Positions 17,952 to 26,116 of a stretch of DNA of 64,000 nucleotides are shown here, one piece after another; position 1 is the stretch's first letter, and each line of letters begins with the position of its first letter. The translations under genes were made by a program, and so were the position numbers. Source of the DNA: Glaciimonas soli (GTDB taxonomy: Bacteria > Pseudomonadota > Gammaproteobacteria > Burkholderiales > Burkholderiaceae_D); assembly GCF_009497155.1 (NCBI RefSeq), contig NZ_WINI01000001.1, forward strand, positions 930,001-994,000. Reading direction: 5' to 3'. Below the pieces are notes generated by a model, which saw nothing but the letters and a program-made list of their open reading frames with translations, had not been told where the DNA came from and searched no databases.

Positions 17952-19787
17952 ATGAGTTCGACGTTGAATTTGCCTAGGTTGTACCGGTTGGCCATTGCTT
18001 GTTTCTCAATTAGCATAGTCTGCTCTCCTTTCTCGCCCCTGTTACAGTCTGCACAGGCTGCTGCAATATCACCAGCAGATCCGGCAAAAGTGCTGCATGT
18101 GGCGTTTGAAGCTGCAGATGATGGTTTTGACATGGTTCGTGGCAATAACAACCTGTATTCGACTTGGGTTGGCGGTGCTATCTACGACTCAATGTTGAAT
18201 TATGATTATCTGGCGCGCCCTGCCAAACTGGTTCCTAATACAGTAGAGGCCATGCCAGAGATCAGCAGCGACGGTATGACATATACCTTCCATCTCAAAA
18301 AAGGTATTTTCTTTACGCCAGACCCTGCCTTCAATGGCAAACCACGCGAGTTAACAGCGCAGGATTATGCTTACTCGATCGAACGTGTGCTTGATCCCAA
18401 AAATCGCTCACCGCAAGCCAGTACCTTTGAAAATAAAATTGTAGGTCTTGATGACAGAGTGGCATTAGCCAAAAAAACCGGCAAATTCGATTACGACACA
18501 CCGATCGCAGGTTTTGAAATACCTGATCGCTATACCTTGCGCATTCATTTGACCCGGATTGATCAAGAGTTTCTTTACTTCATCGCCCATCCAGCTGCTG
18601 GTGCCGTGGCGCGTGAAGTAATCGAAAAATACGGTGATGACACTGGTAGACACCCCGTCGGCACTGGCCCTTATATGTTGTCGTCCTATGTCCCGCGTAG
18701 CAAAATCACTTTGGTCGCTAACCCTGACTATCGCGGCTTTATCTGGAATTTCAAATCTTCTGGCGGCGCTGAAGAAGCGTGGGATAAGAGAGTCATCAAA
18801 GAAATGCAAGGCAAAAAAATGCCGCAAATCGGTCGCGTGGAAATCAACATCATTGAAGAAGAACAGCCACGCTGGTTAGCTTTTGAAAGTGGTCAGCTTG
18901 ATATTGGTACCGTGACTGGCAGTTCGGTTAAAAACGTGTTGGATGACCAAAACAAACTTTTACCAAAATATGCCGATAAAGGCATTCAACTACATCGCTA
19001 TCTGGCACCAGAAATTGTGCATACGGTATTCAATATGCAAGACCCGGTCATTGGTGGCTACACCAATGAAAAAATTGCGCTGCGCCGTGCCATTGCCATG
19101 GCATATAACCTTAATGAGGAAATCAATCTGATCCGCTATGGTCAAGCCGTTAAAGCGCAATCGGAAATTACCCCCGGGATTGCTGGCTTCGATCCGAGCT
19201 ACCGTACTAGCACGGTTTACGACCCTGATTTAGCAAATAAACTGCTGGATTACTTCAAATACAAAAGAGGCGCAGATGGTTACCGCACGCTGCCAGACGG
19301 CAAACCGCTGGTAGTTAAAATTTCCTCGTCACCGTCTTCTACAGATCAAGCCACGATGGAAATTTGGAAACGCTCACTAGATAAAATTGGCATTCGTACC
19401 GATTTCCCAGTCAATAATTTCGCCGACAGTCTAAAAGCGGCTACTGACTGCAAGCTAATGATGTGGTCTTTGGGCGGTGCAGCTGGTGTACCTGATGCCT
19501 TTGATTTCATGGAATCTTTTTACGGCCCAAATGTTCAGCAAGGTAATCTGAGTTGCTATAAGTCCGCTGCATTCGATAGCACTTATGACAAAGCCAGACT
19601 GATGCCTGATGGTCCAGAGCGGACCGTCCTGCTTAATCAATTGAATCGGCAATTAGAAGCAGATACTCCTGTGTTTACGGAGCTATGGCGCTATCGGAAC
19701 TGGGTATTTCAACCATGGGTGCTGGGTTTTAAAGCACACCCGATTACCTTCTCAAATTGGCAGTATCTGGATATAGCAAAACACTAA
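17952..19787 (+). CDS. Peptide ABC transporter substrate-binding protein 2
   Basis: This second SBP_bac_5 paralogue has 611 residues. The N-terminus is a signal peptide ending near QSAQAAAIS, followed by PADPAKVLHVAFEAADDGFDM. It shares long stretches with paralogue 1, such as LARPAKLVPNTVEAMPE, HPVGTGPYMLSSYVPRSKI and KMPQIGRVEINIIEEEQPRW. Differences concentrate in the middle and C-terminal lobes, where peptide side chains would be contacted, which is consistent with a different ligand. The paralogue 3 gene follows by 62 bases with no clear terminator, so 2 and 3 are likely one transcript. The ATG at 17952 is preceded by CGGAGATAGAG. Confidence 0.93.
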   Translation: MSSTLNLPRLYRLAIACFSISIVCSPFSPLLQSAQAAAISPADPAKVLHVAFEAADDGFDMVRGNNNLYSTWVGGAIYDSMLNYDYLARPAKLVPNTVEAMPEISSDGMTYTFHLKKGIFFTPDPAFNGKPRELTAQDYAYSIERVLDPKNRSPQASTFENKIVGLDDRVALAKKTGKFDYDTPIAGFEIPDRYTLRIHLTRIDQEFLYFIAHPAAGAVAREVIEKYGDDTGRHPVGTGPYMLSSYVPRSKITLVANPDYRGFIWNFKSSGGAEEAWDKRVIKEMQGKKMPQIGRVEINIIEEEQPRWLAFESGQLDIGTVTGSSVKNVLDDQNKLLPKYADKGIQLHRYLAPEIVHTVFNMQDPVIGGYTNEKIALRRAIAMAYNLNEEINLIRYGQAVKAQSEITPGIAGFDPSYRTSTVYDPDLANKLLDYFKYKRGADGYRTLPDGKPLVVKISSSPSSTDQATMEIWKRSLDKIGIRTDFPVNNFADSLKAATDCKLMMWSLGGAAGVPDAFDFMESFYGPNVQQGNLSCYKSAAFDSTYDKARLMPDGPERTVLLNQLNRQLEADTPVFTELWRYRNWVFQPWVLGFKAHPITFSNWQYLDIAKH

Positions 19788-19849
19788 TGAGCAGTCACAA
19801 AACATATAAAGAAATGCCTAGCATGCATCAATACGGAGAAAAGAAATCA

Positions 19850-21667
19850 ATGAAATCAACATGGTTACGCGGGCTACTTAGTTCCAGCCTTTCAGCCTGC
19901 TTCGCTACCAGTCTGTTATTGGCACCACTGCAAGCAGCGCATGCAGGCACCAATCCAGCTGATCCAAACAAAGTATTGCGCTTCGTTTTCGTCGCACAGG
20001 AAACGGGCTTCGATCCTGCCATTACGCGTGATCTGTATTCAGCCATCATCGTGCAGTCGGTATTTGAAACACTGTACACCTACGACTATATGGCGCGTCC
20101 TGCCAAACTGGTTCCGCTGACCGCCGCAGCCCTGCCGGAAGTGTCGGACGATGGCAAAACCTATACGATCAGACTCAAAAAAGGGATTTACTTTGCGGAT
20201 GATCCTGTCTTTGGCGGTAAAAAACGTGAATTGACGATGGCCGATTACGTCTATTCGTATAAACGTATTTTCGATCCTAAACTCAGCTCACCGCATACCT
20301 GGTTATTTGAGGGGAAAATTGAAGGTCTGGATGAACTGGCAGCGCAAGCCAAGAAAACCGGCAACATGGATTACGACACCAATATTCCCGGCTTGGAATT
20401 GGTGGATAAATACACTTTGCGCATCCATTTGAAGCAACCTGACTTCAACCTCGGCATGATATTGGCGCATGAGCCAACCAGCGCTGTTGCCCGTGAAGTG
20501 GTCGATAAATACGGTGACGCACAACACATGGTGATGGCACATCCGGTTGGGACTGGTCCTTATATTCTGTCGAATTGGGTACGTGGTTCCCGCATGACCT
20601 TGACCGCCAATCCAGTTTTCCGTGGCTCGATCTGGGATTTTAAAGCCGGAACAGATCCTGAAGATCAAAAAATCGTTGCCGAATTAAAAGGCAAGCCAAT
20701 GCCACAAATCGGCCGCATCGAAATCAAGGTGATGGAAGAAGATCAATCGCGTTTGCTGGCCTTCCAAAAGGACGAACTTGATCTGGCTGAAATTCAAGGA
20801 CCATTGGCGCCGCAAGTCATTTCAAACGGCAAATTGAAACCTGAATTTGCTAATAAAGGCATACAACTATCGCGCACTACCGATCCGGAAATCAGTTATC
20901 CGTATTGGAATATGCAAGATCCTGTGGTCGGTGGTTTTAGCAAAGAAAAAATTGCTTTGCGTCGCGCCATCGCCATGGCTTACAACGTCCGCGAAGAAAT
21001 CAAAGTGGTCTGGAACGATGAAGCGATTCCGCTGGATTATCCTATCCCGCCAGGTATTGTCGGTTACGACCCTGATTACAAGAGCAGCATTCAATATGAT
21101 CCGGATGTTGCCAATGCCTTGCTCGATAAATTCGGCTACAAAATCGGCTCAGATGGCTATCGCACGCTGCCAAACGGCAAACCGCTGATCATCACCTATA
21201 GCGCCTATACCAATTCTTTAGGCCAGCAACAGTCGGAGATGTGGAAAAAGACCTTTGATCGCATTCACATCCGTATGGGCAGCGACTTGAAACTGTTCCC
21301 GGATATTTTGAAAGCCGAGAAAGAATGCAAATTGCAATCACGTACAGCGCCGTGGATCGCTGACTTCCCTGATGGCGATAATTTCATGCAATTGTTCTAC
21401 GGTCCGAACACGCATCAGAACAACAATGGCTGCGTTGCCATTCCTGAGTACGACAAGTTGTATGCCCAGACTCAACGCATGCCTGCCGGCCCGGAACGCG
21501 ATGCTCTGTACCACAAAATGGTACGGATTCTGGAAGTCTATACACCAAGCATTCCAGGTTACGCCCGCTACCGCAATATGCTGGCGCAACCGCGTGTGAT
21601 CGGCTACAAAAAGCATCCGATTTTGCATGCGGAGTGGATGTATTTTGATATTGATAAAACTAAGTAA
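19850..21667 (+). CDS. Peptide ABC transporter substrate-binding protein 3
   Basis: I start this third SBP_bac_5 paralogue at ATG 19850 because the signal peptide (MKSTWLRGLLSSSLSACF...AAHA|GTNPADPNK) begins there and CGGAG lies upstream. Earlier in-frame starts at 19757, 19787 and 19823 would place 9 to 31 extra polar residues in front. The 605-residue product keeps the family motifs (ARPAKLVPLTAAALPEVS, HPVGTGPYILSNWV, EEDQSRLLAFQ) but is the most diverged of the three. A short hairpin separates it from the M3 peptidase gene. The ATG at 19787 overlaps the stop of gene 2 as TAATG, which may be left from coupled translation or be an alternative start. Confidence 0.9.
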   Translation: MKSTWLRGLLSSSLSACFATSLLLAPLQAAHAGTNPADPNKVLRFVFVAQETGFDPAITRDLYSAIIVQSVFETLYTYDYMARPAKLVPLTAAALPEVSDDGKTYTIRLKKGIYFADDPVFGGKKRELTMADYVYSYKRIFDPKLSSPHTWLFEGKIEGLDELAAQAKKTGNMDYDTNIPGLELVDKYTLRIHLKQPDFNLGMILAHEPTSAVAREVVDKYGDAQHMVMAHPVGTGPYILSNWVRGSRMTLTANPVFRGSIWDFKAGTDPEDQKIVAELKGKPMPQIGRIEIKVMEEDQSRLLAFQKDELDLAEIQGPLAPQVISNGKLKPEFANKGIQLSRTTDPEISYPYWNMQDPVVGGFSKEKIALRRAIAMAYNVREEIKVVWNDEAIPLDYPIPPGIVGYDPDYKSSIQYDPDVANALLDKFGYKIGSDGYRTLPNGKPLIITYSAYTNSLGQQQSEMWKKTFDRIHIRMGSDLKLFPDILKAEKECKLQSRTAPWIADFPDGDNFMQLFYGPNTHQNNNGCVAIPEYDKLYAQTQRMPAGPERDALYHKMVRILEVYTPSIPGYARYRNMLAQPRVIGYKKHPILHAEWMYFDIDKTK

Positions 21668-21678
21668 TGGATGAGTCG

Positions 21679-21701
21679 CCTCTCTCAAAAATGAGAGAGG
21701 T
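21679..21701 (+). terminator. Hairpin after binding-protein gene 3
   Basis: CCTCTCTCA / TGAGAGAGG (21679-21687 with 21692-21700) form a 9-bp stem with a short TGTTT tail. It could be a partial terminator or an attenuator before the peptidase gene. Confidence 0.6.
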
Positions 21702-21752
21702 GTTTAAGAAAAATGAGAATTTAAATCATCAACACATTAACGAAAGAAATGC

Positions 21753-23810
21753 ATGAAACGGTCATCATTTTTATCATCAACGATTTTACAAAACTTGCTA
21801 CCAGCAACAACGGTGCTCTTGGTTCTGGCTGGCTACTCGACCTTTGCACAAAGTCAGGCAATCGAAGAGACTGCACAGCGTCCTTTGATCAAGTTATTAA
21901 AAGCCGAGCAAATCAAACCGCTATGCGACAGTTCGCTGGTTGATTTACGCAAGCAAGTCGCTGCCATCGAAAAATTACCGCCGGCACAAGCTGGTGACAG
22001 CGATAAAGTATTAACCGAGTGGAATAACCTGCAAATCAATATCGAGAATTTGCAAGGCCCGATGGATATCATGAGTAACGTTTCTCCTGATCCTAAAGTG
22101 CGCAGCGCAACTGAAGCCTGTTTAATCGATGCCAATAAATTTTCGACCGATCTGCTGCAAAACGAAAAGCTATATGCGCGTTTTAAAGCCATCGCACCTA
22201 CCGATCCTGTTGAGCAGAAATTACGTCAAGACGTGTTGTACAACTTTGATGACACAGGTGTCTCTTTGCCGCCAGAAAAGCGCGAGCGTTTGAAAGTCAT
22301 CCTCGATAAGCTGGAAGAGTTAAGCCAGACCTACGAGCGCAACATCCGTGACAACAACCAAAAAGTGTCTTTTACGCCTGACGAGATGAAGGGCATGCCT
22401 GCCGCCTATATGACGCAGCAGAAAAAAGATGCAAAAGGCAATTACCTGTTGGGTTTCGATTACCCTGCATACAAACCATTTATGGAATCGGCCGACAACA
22501 GCGAAGCACGTCGCCGTTACCAGATCGCTTTTACTAATCACGGCACACCAGCCAATTTGGATGTGTTAAAGCAAGCGATGGTATTGCGCCATGAAATGGC
22601 TGGCTTGTTCGATTTGCCTAGCTATGCTGATTTGGTACTGCGTCGCCGCATGGCAAAAACACCGCAAGCCGTTTATAAGTTCCTGGACGAAGTGCAAACA
22701 GCAGTCACGCCGCTAGAAATTAAAGAAATCGAAGACTTGCGCGCCTTTAAAGCGGAAACGCTCAAGACACCATTGGCAGATACCAAAATCGAACGTTGGG
22801 ATGTCGAATACTGGCAGCAAAAATACAAGCAGCAGCATTACCAGATCGATCAGGAAGCATTGCGTCAATACTTCCCTACCGATGCCGCAGTACCTTGGAT
22901 TTTGCACGTATCAGGTGCTTTATACGGCGTGGATTTTAAAGCCGTCAAAGTACCGGTCTGGAATAAAGACGTTAAGTATTTCGACGTGATCGACACAGCA
23001 TCGAAAAAACGCATCGGTGGCGTTTATATGGACTTGTTCCCACGCGAAGGTAAATATGGCCACGCTGCAGCATGGGGCACACGCGGCGTCAGTACTATCG
23101 CAGGCCGTACGCCATTCTCCGTGTTGGTGACTAACTTTGATCGCAAAGGTTTGAACAGCGACGAGTTGGAAACACTGGTGCATGAATTTGGCCACTGCTT
23201 GCACGGCGTGCTATCCAATACCAAATATGTCAGCCAGGCAGGCACCAACGTCGAACTCGATTTTGTTGAAGCACCGTCGCAGATGTATGAAGAGTGGGCG
23301 CGTCGCAAAGAGTCCTTGCAACTGATTGCGGGTTTCTGCAAACCGGGCTGCCCTACGATCAGTGATGACATGCTGCAGCGTTTGAACGCGGTTCATAACT
23401 ATGGTCGCGGCATGCGTTATGCGCGTCAGTTGCTGTACGCAAGCTATGACATGACTATCCACAATGATCAAGGCGCAACAGAAGATCCGTTAGCAGTCTG
23501 GGCAAAAATGGAAGGCGCAACACCGTTGGGTTACGTCCCTGGTACTGAATTCCCGGGACAGTTCGGCCATCTGATGGGCGGTTATGCTGCTGGATATTAC
23601 GGCTACATGTGGTCGGAAGTATTGGCGCTAGATATGTTGTCGCGCTACAACGGCCACCTGATGAATCCTGAAGTCGGCCATTTATATCGCCAGACCATCT
23701 TGATGCGTGGAGCGGAAAGACCGGCTGAAGATATGGTAACTACCTTCCTCGGACGTAAGCCTAATAGCAAAGCGTTTTTCGATGAAATTAATGGCAAACG
23801 CATTCAGTAA
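21753..23810 (+). CDS. Exported M3 family oligopeptidase
   Basis: This 685-residue zinc metallopeptidase belongs to the M3 (thimet oligopeptidase / oligopeptidase A / Dcp) family. The HEXXH zinc site is HEFGH at residues 477-481, inside ETLVHEFGHCLHG. A downstream Glu ligand lies in the conserved VEAPSQMYEEW segment about 25 residues later, and the C-terminal GHLMGGYAAGYYGYMWSEV substrate-binding region is present. It begins with a hydrophobic signal (MKRSSFLSSTILQNLL...TFAQSQ), so it should be periplasmic, unlike cytoplasmic OpdA. Lying between peptide-binding proteins and permeases, it probably trims peptides before import. The ribosome site is weak (GAAAG). M3 enzymes act on peptides, not folded proteins. 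Confidence 0.93.
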   Translation: MKRSSFLSSTILQNLLPATTVLLVLAGYSTFAQSQAIEETAQRPLIKLLKAEQIKPLCDSSLVDLRKQVAAIEKLPPAQAGDSDKVLTEWNNLQINIENLQGPMDIMSNVSPDPKVRSATEACLIDANKFSTDLLQNEKLYARFKAIAPTDPVEQKLRQDVLYNFDDTGVSLPPEKRERLKVILDKLEELSQTYERNIRDNNQKVSFTPDEMKGMPAAYMTQQKKDAKGNYLLGFDYPAYKPFMESADNSEARRRYQIAFTNHGTPANLDVLKQAMVLRHEMAGLFDLPSYADLVLRRRMAKTPQAVYKFLDEVQTAVTPLEIKEIEDLRAFKAETLKTPLADTKIERWDVEYWQQKYKQQHYQIDQEALRQYFPTDAAVPWILHVSGALYGVDFKAVKVPVWNKDVKYFDVIDTASKKRIGGVYMDLFPREGKYGHAAAWGTRGVSTIAGRTPFSVLVTNFDRKGLNSDELETLVHEFGHCLHGVLSNTKYVSQAGTNVELDFVEAPSQMYEEWARRKESLQLIAGFCKPGCPTISDDMLQRLNAVHNYGRGMRYARQLLYASYDMTIHNDQGATEDPLAVWAKMEGATPLGYVPGTEFPGQFGHLMGGYAAGYYGYMWSEVLALDMLSRYNGHLMNPEVGHLYRQTILMRGAERPAEDMVTTFLGRKPNSKAFFDEINGKRIQ

Positions 23811-23854
23811 TTGATCAGTAACTAATCAGTAACTACTACGCCACAAAAGAGTAC

Positions 23855-23882
23855 CTCTCCTCTCCCGCTTACGGGGAGGAGA
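23855..23882. repeat. CTCCC-type palindrome before the permease genes
   Basis: TCTCCTCTCCCGC / GGGGAGGAGA form an imperfect hairpin around TTAC. A similar palindrome is at 52673-52700 and a weak one at 37243-37268. Confidence 0.6.
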
Positions 23883-23937
23883 AAACAAGTAACAGAACTA
23901 TTAACTAAGCAATACCACAGTAAAACCAGGAAATACT

Positions 23938-24876
23938 ATGCTCGCCTACATCCTCCGCCGCTTATGGCAAATGCTACCGACTATGCTCGGTGTCATCTTA
24001 TTGGTCTTTTTCCTGTTCAATTGGGTCGGCGGTGATCCGGCTTATATTTTGGCCGGAAAAATGTCTAATCCAGAACAGATCGCCAATATCCGTGCCCAAC
24101 TCGGTACTGATCAGCCGTATTACGTTCAGCTGTGGATCTTCATCAAACAGATCGCCACCTTCAATTTCGGCGCCAGCTGGAGCACAGGTGAAACCGTATC
24201 GCACGTCATCATGACGCGCCTTGGCCCATCGTTAACGGTGCTGATCCCATTGACGATTTTGGAAACACTATTTGCCGTTGCATTGGCTTTGGTCATCGCC
24301 TTCATGCGCGGCTCTATCATCGATCGTACTGTCATGATCGCTTGTACAGTCGGTATGTCGATCAGTATTTTGGTCTACATCATTTTGTTCCAATACTGGT
24401 TCGCCTACAAACTCAGCTTGTTCCCGGTGCAAGGCTGGGGCGATAGCTTCTGGCAAAACCTGTTTCACTATTCGACCTTACCGATACTGATTGGTTTGGT
24501 GGTCAGTATTGCGCCAAGTTTACGGCTGTATCGCACATTTGTACTTGATGAAGTCAATCAGGATTATGTTCGTACTGCGCGTGCCAAAGGTCTTTCGGAA
24601 AAACGGATTCTGTGGGTACATGTCTTGCGTAATGCCGCCATTCCTATCATCACCAATGTCATGTCTAACTTGCCAGCGCTGTTGATTGGTGCATTTTTGA
24701 TCGAACGCTTCTTCTCTATTCCAGGTATTGGACGTGAAGTTATTCTGGCCGTTGAACGTAGTGATTTCCCTGTGATTAAAGCGATCACTGTGTATGTCGC
24801 TGCCGCCACCATGCTGTTTAATCTGTTGACTGACTTAATGTATCAAGCGGTTGATCCTCGGGTTCAGTTGAAATAA
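23938..24876 (+). CDS. Peptide ABC transporter permease, OppB/DppB type
   Basis: This 312-residue inner-membrane permease has the OppB-type start MLAYILRRLWQMLPTMLGV and about six transmembrane helices. The EAA loop that docks to the ATPase is visible as YVRTARAKGLSEKRILWVHV near residue 205. A conserved end, FSIPGIGREVI, precedes the last helix. CCAGGA lies just before ATG 23938. It forms the channel with the OppC-type permease whose gene follows 41 bases later. Loss of a strong terminator between the peptidase gene and this one suggests a single operon running to the ATPase gene. Confidence 0.93.
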   Translation: MLAYILRRLWQMLPTMLGVILLVFFLFNWVGGDPAYILAGKMSNPEQIANIRAQLGTDQPYYVQLWIFIKQIATFNFGASWSTGETVSHVIMTRLGPSLTVLIPLTILETLFAVALALVIAFMRGSIIDRTVMIACTVGMSISILVYIILFQYWFAYKLSLFPVQGWGDSFWQNLFHYSTLPILIGLVVSIAPSLRLYRTFVLDEVNQDYVRTARAKGLSEKRILWVHVLRNAAIPIITNVMSNLPALLIGAFLIERFFSIPGIGREVILAVERSDFPVIKAITVYVAAATMLFNLLTDLMYQAVDPRVQLK

Positions 24877-24917
24877 AGAATAAATAAAAAAATAATGAAA
24901 CGCAGAGGTAAAAACAG

Positions 24918-26099
24918 ATGAATACGAACGTAGAACTCAGTAATGTAGCGGGGAATAAAGTGGAAGCAACGCCGACAGAAGCACCAGTATTACAACTTAC
25001 CGCAGGCCATTCCCCTGGCCTGTGGACACTGGCCTGGCGGCGCTTGCGTGCTGACTGGGTGGCGATGGCATCACTCGCCGTAGTGGGCATATATTTTCTG
25101 GTATTGCTACTATCCGTCACAGGCTTGATCGCCAAAGACTGGGCTGATGAAGTCGGCGTCAACTATGCTCCGCCAACCTTTATGGGCGCTCAAGCCGATA
25201 GCGGCAGCGGTGACGTTGGTGCGGTAGAAGCACCGCCGCCGGAAAATCCACTCGATCCGTTGAAAGATATCATTCGCCAATTGCGTGCTGATCACACCGT
25301 TGCACATCCGGCACCCGTGGTTGCCAATGACTACGGTATTGCTGATCCGCTGGCAAAAGAATTGACTGAAATTCGCGCCAAGCTGGCACTCGATAGTGCA
25401 AAAGCGACCATCGTCCGCAAACCTACCCTGCCGTTCGGCGCGGATAAATGGGGCCGCGACATCATCAAGAAGACGATCAAAGGTTCTGAGACTTCCATTA
25501 TTGTGGGTTTAGTGTCGGCCTTATTGGCAACTGCGCTGGGTACGATTTTCGCTGCTGTATCCGGGTATTTCGGTGGCTGGGTCGATGATGCATTCAACTG
25601 GTTCTATAGCATTTTCACTTCCGTACCTTATCTGCTACTGATTTTGGCGGTGGCTGCGGTTCTGCAACAAAAAGGTGTGTTGACCATTGTCTTGATTCTT
25701 GGTTTGACCGGATGGACTGGGACCTATCGTTTGATTCGTGCTGAATACATGAAACACAAATCACGCGAATATGTGATGGCTGCAGATGCTATCGGTGCTT
25801 CACACTGGCGCAAAATGTTTTCGCATATCTTCCCTAACGTCAGTCACGTGGCTTTGGTGCAACTCTCGATTCTGGTGGTTGGCTTTATCAAATCAGAGGT
25901 CATTTTGAGCTTCTTGGGATTTGGCGTGCCAGTCGGTACTGTGTCATGGGGCAGTATGCTGAACGAAGCACAAAACGAATTGATTCTTGGTAAATGGTGG
26001 CAATTGGCCGCTGCAAGTATCGCGATGGCGATTTTGGTGACAGCGTTTTCACTGTTCACCGATGCATTGCGCGATGCACTTGATCCAAAACTGAAATAA
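24918..26099 (+). CDS. Peptide ABC transporter permease, OppC/DppC type, with large periplasmic insertion
   Basis: This OppC-type permease has 393 residues, about 90 more than usual. After the first helix (about residues 53-75) there is a polar, Pro- and Ala-rich segment of roughly residues 80-170 (VEAPPPENPLDPLKDIIRQL and beyond). The conserved FGADKWGRDIIKK follows it and leads into the normal five-helix core, with EAA loop YVMAADAIGASHWRKMFSHI. The family's FGTDxxGRD motif confirms where the core resumes. The extra domain faces the periplasm by topology and could contact the binding proteins. It overlaps nothing; the ATPase gene begins 17 bases downstream. Confidence 0.92.
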   Translation: MNTNVELSNVAGNKVEATPTEAPVLQLTAGHSPGLWTLAWRRLRADWVAMASLAVVGIYFLVLLLSVTGLIAKDWADEVGVNYAPPTFMGAQADSGSGDVGAVEAPPPENPLDPLKDIIRQLRADHTVAHPAPVVANDYGIADPLAKELTEIRAKLALDSAKATIVRKPTLPFGADKWGRDIIKKTIKGSETSIIVGLVSALLATALGTIFAAVSGYFGGWVDDAFNWFYSIFTSVPYLLLILAVAAVLQQKGVLTIVLILGLTGWTGTYRLIRAEYMKHKSREYVMAADAIGASHWRKMFSHIFPNVSHVALVQLSILVVGFIKSEVILSFLGFGVPVGTVSWGSMLNEAQNELILGKWWQLAAASIAMAILVTAFSLFTDALRDALDPKLK

Positions 26100-26116
26100 G
26101 CGACGAAGGAAACGCC

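Noticed and set aside
19757-19849. Longer N-terminus for binding protein 3
   Set aside because: It would put up to 31 polar residues before a normal signal peptide; ATG 19850 has a ribosome site and fits secretion.
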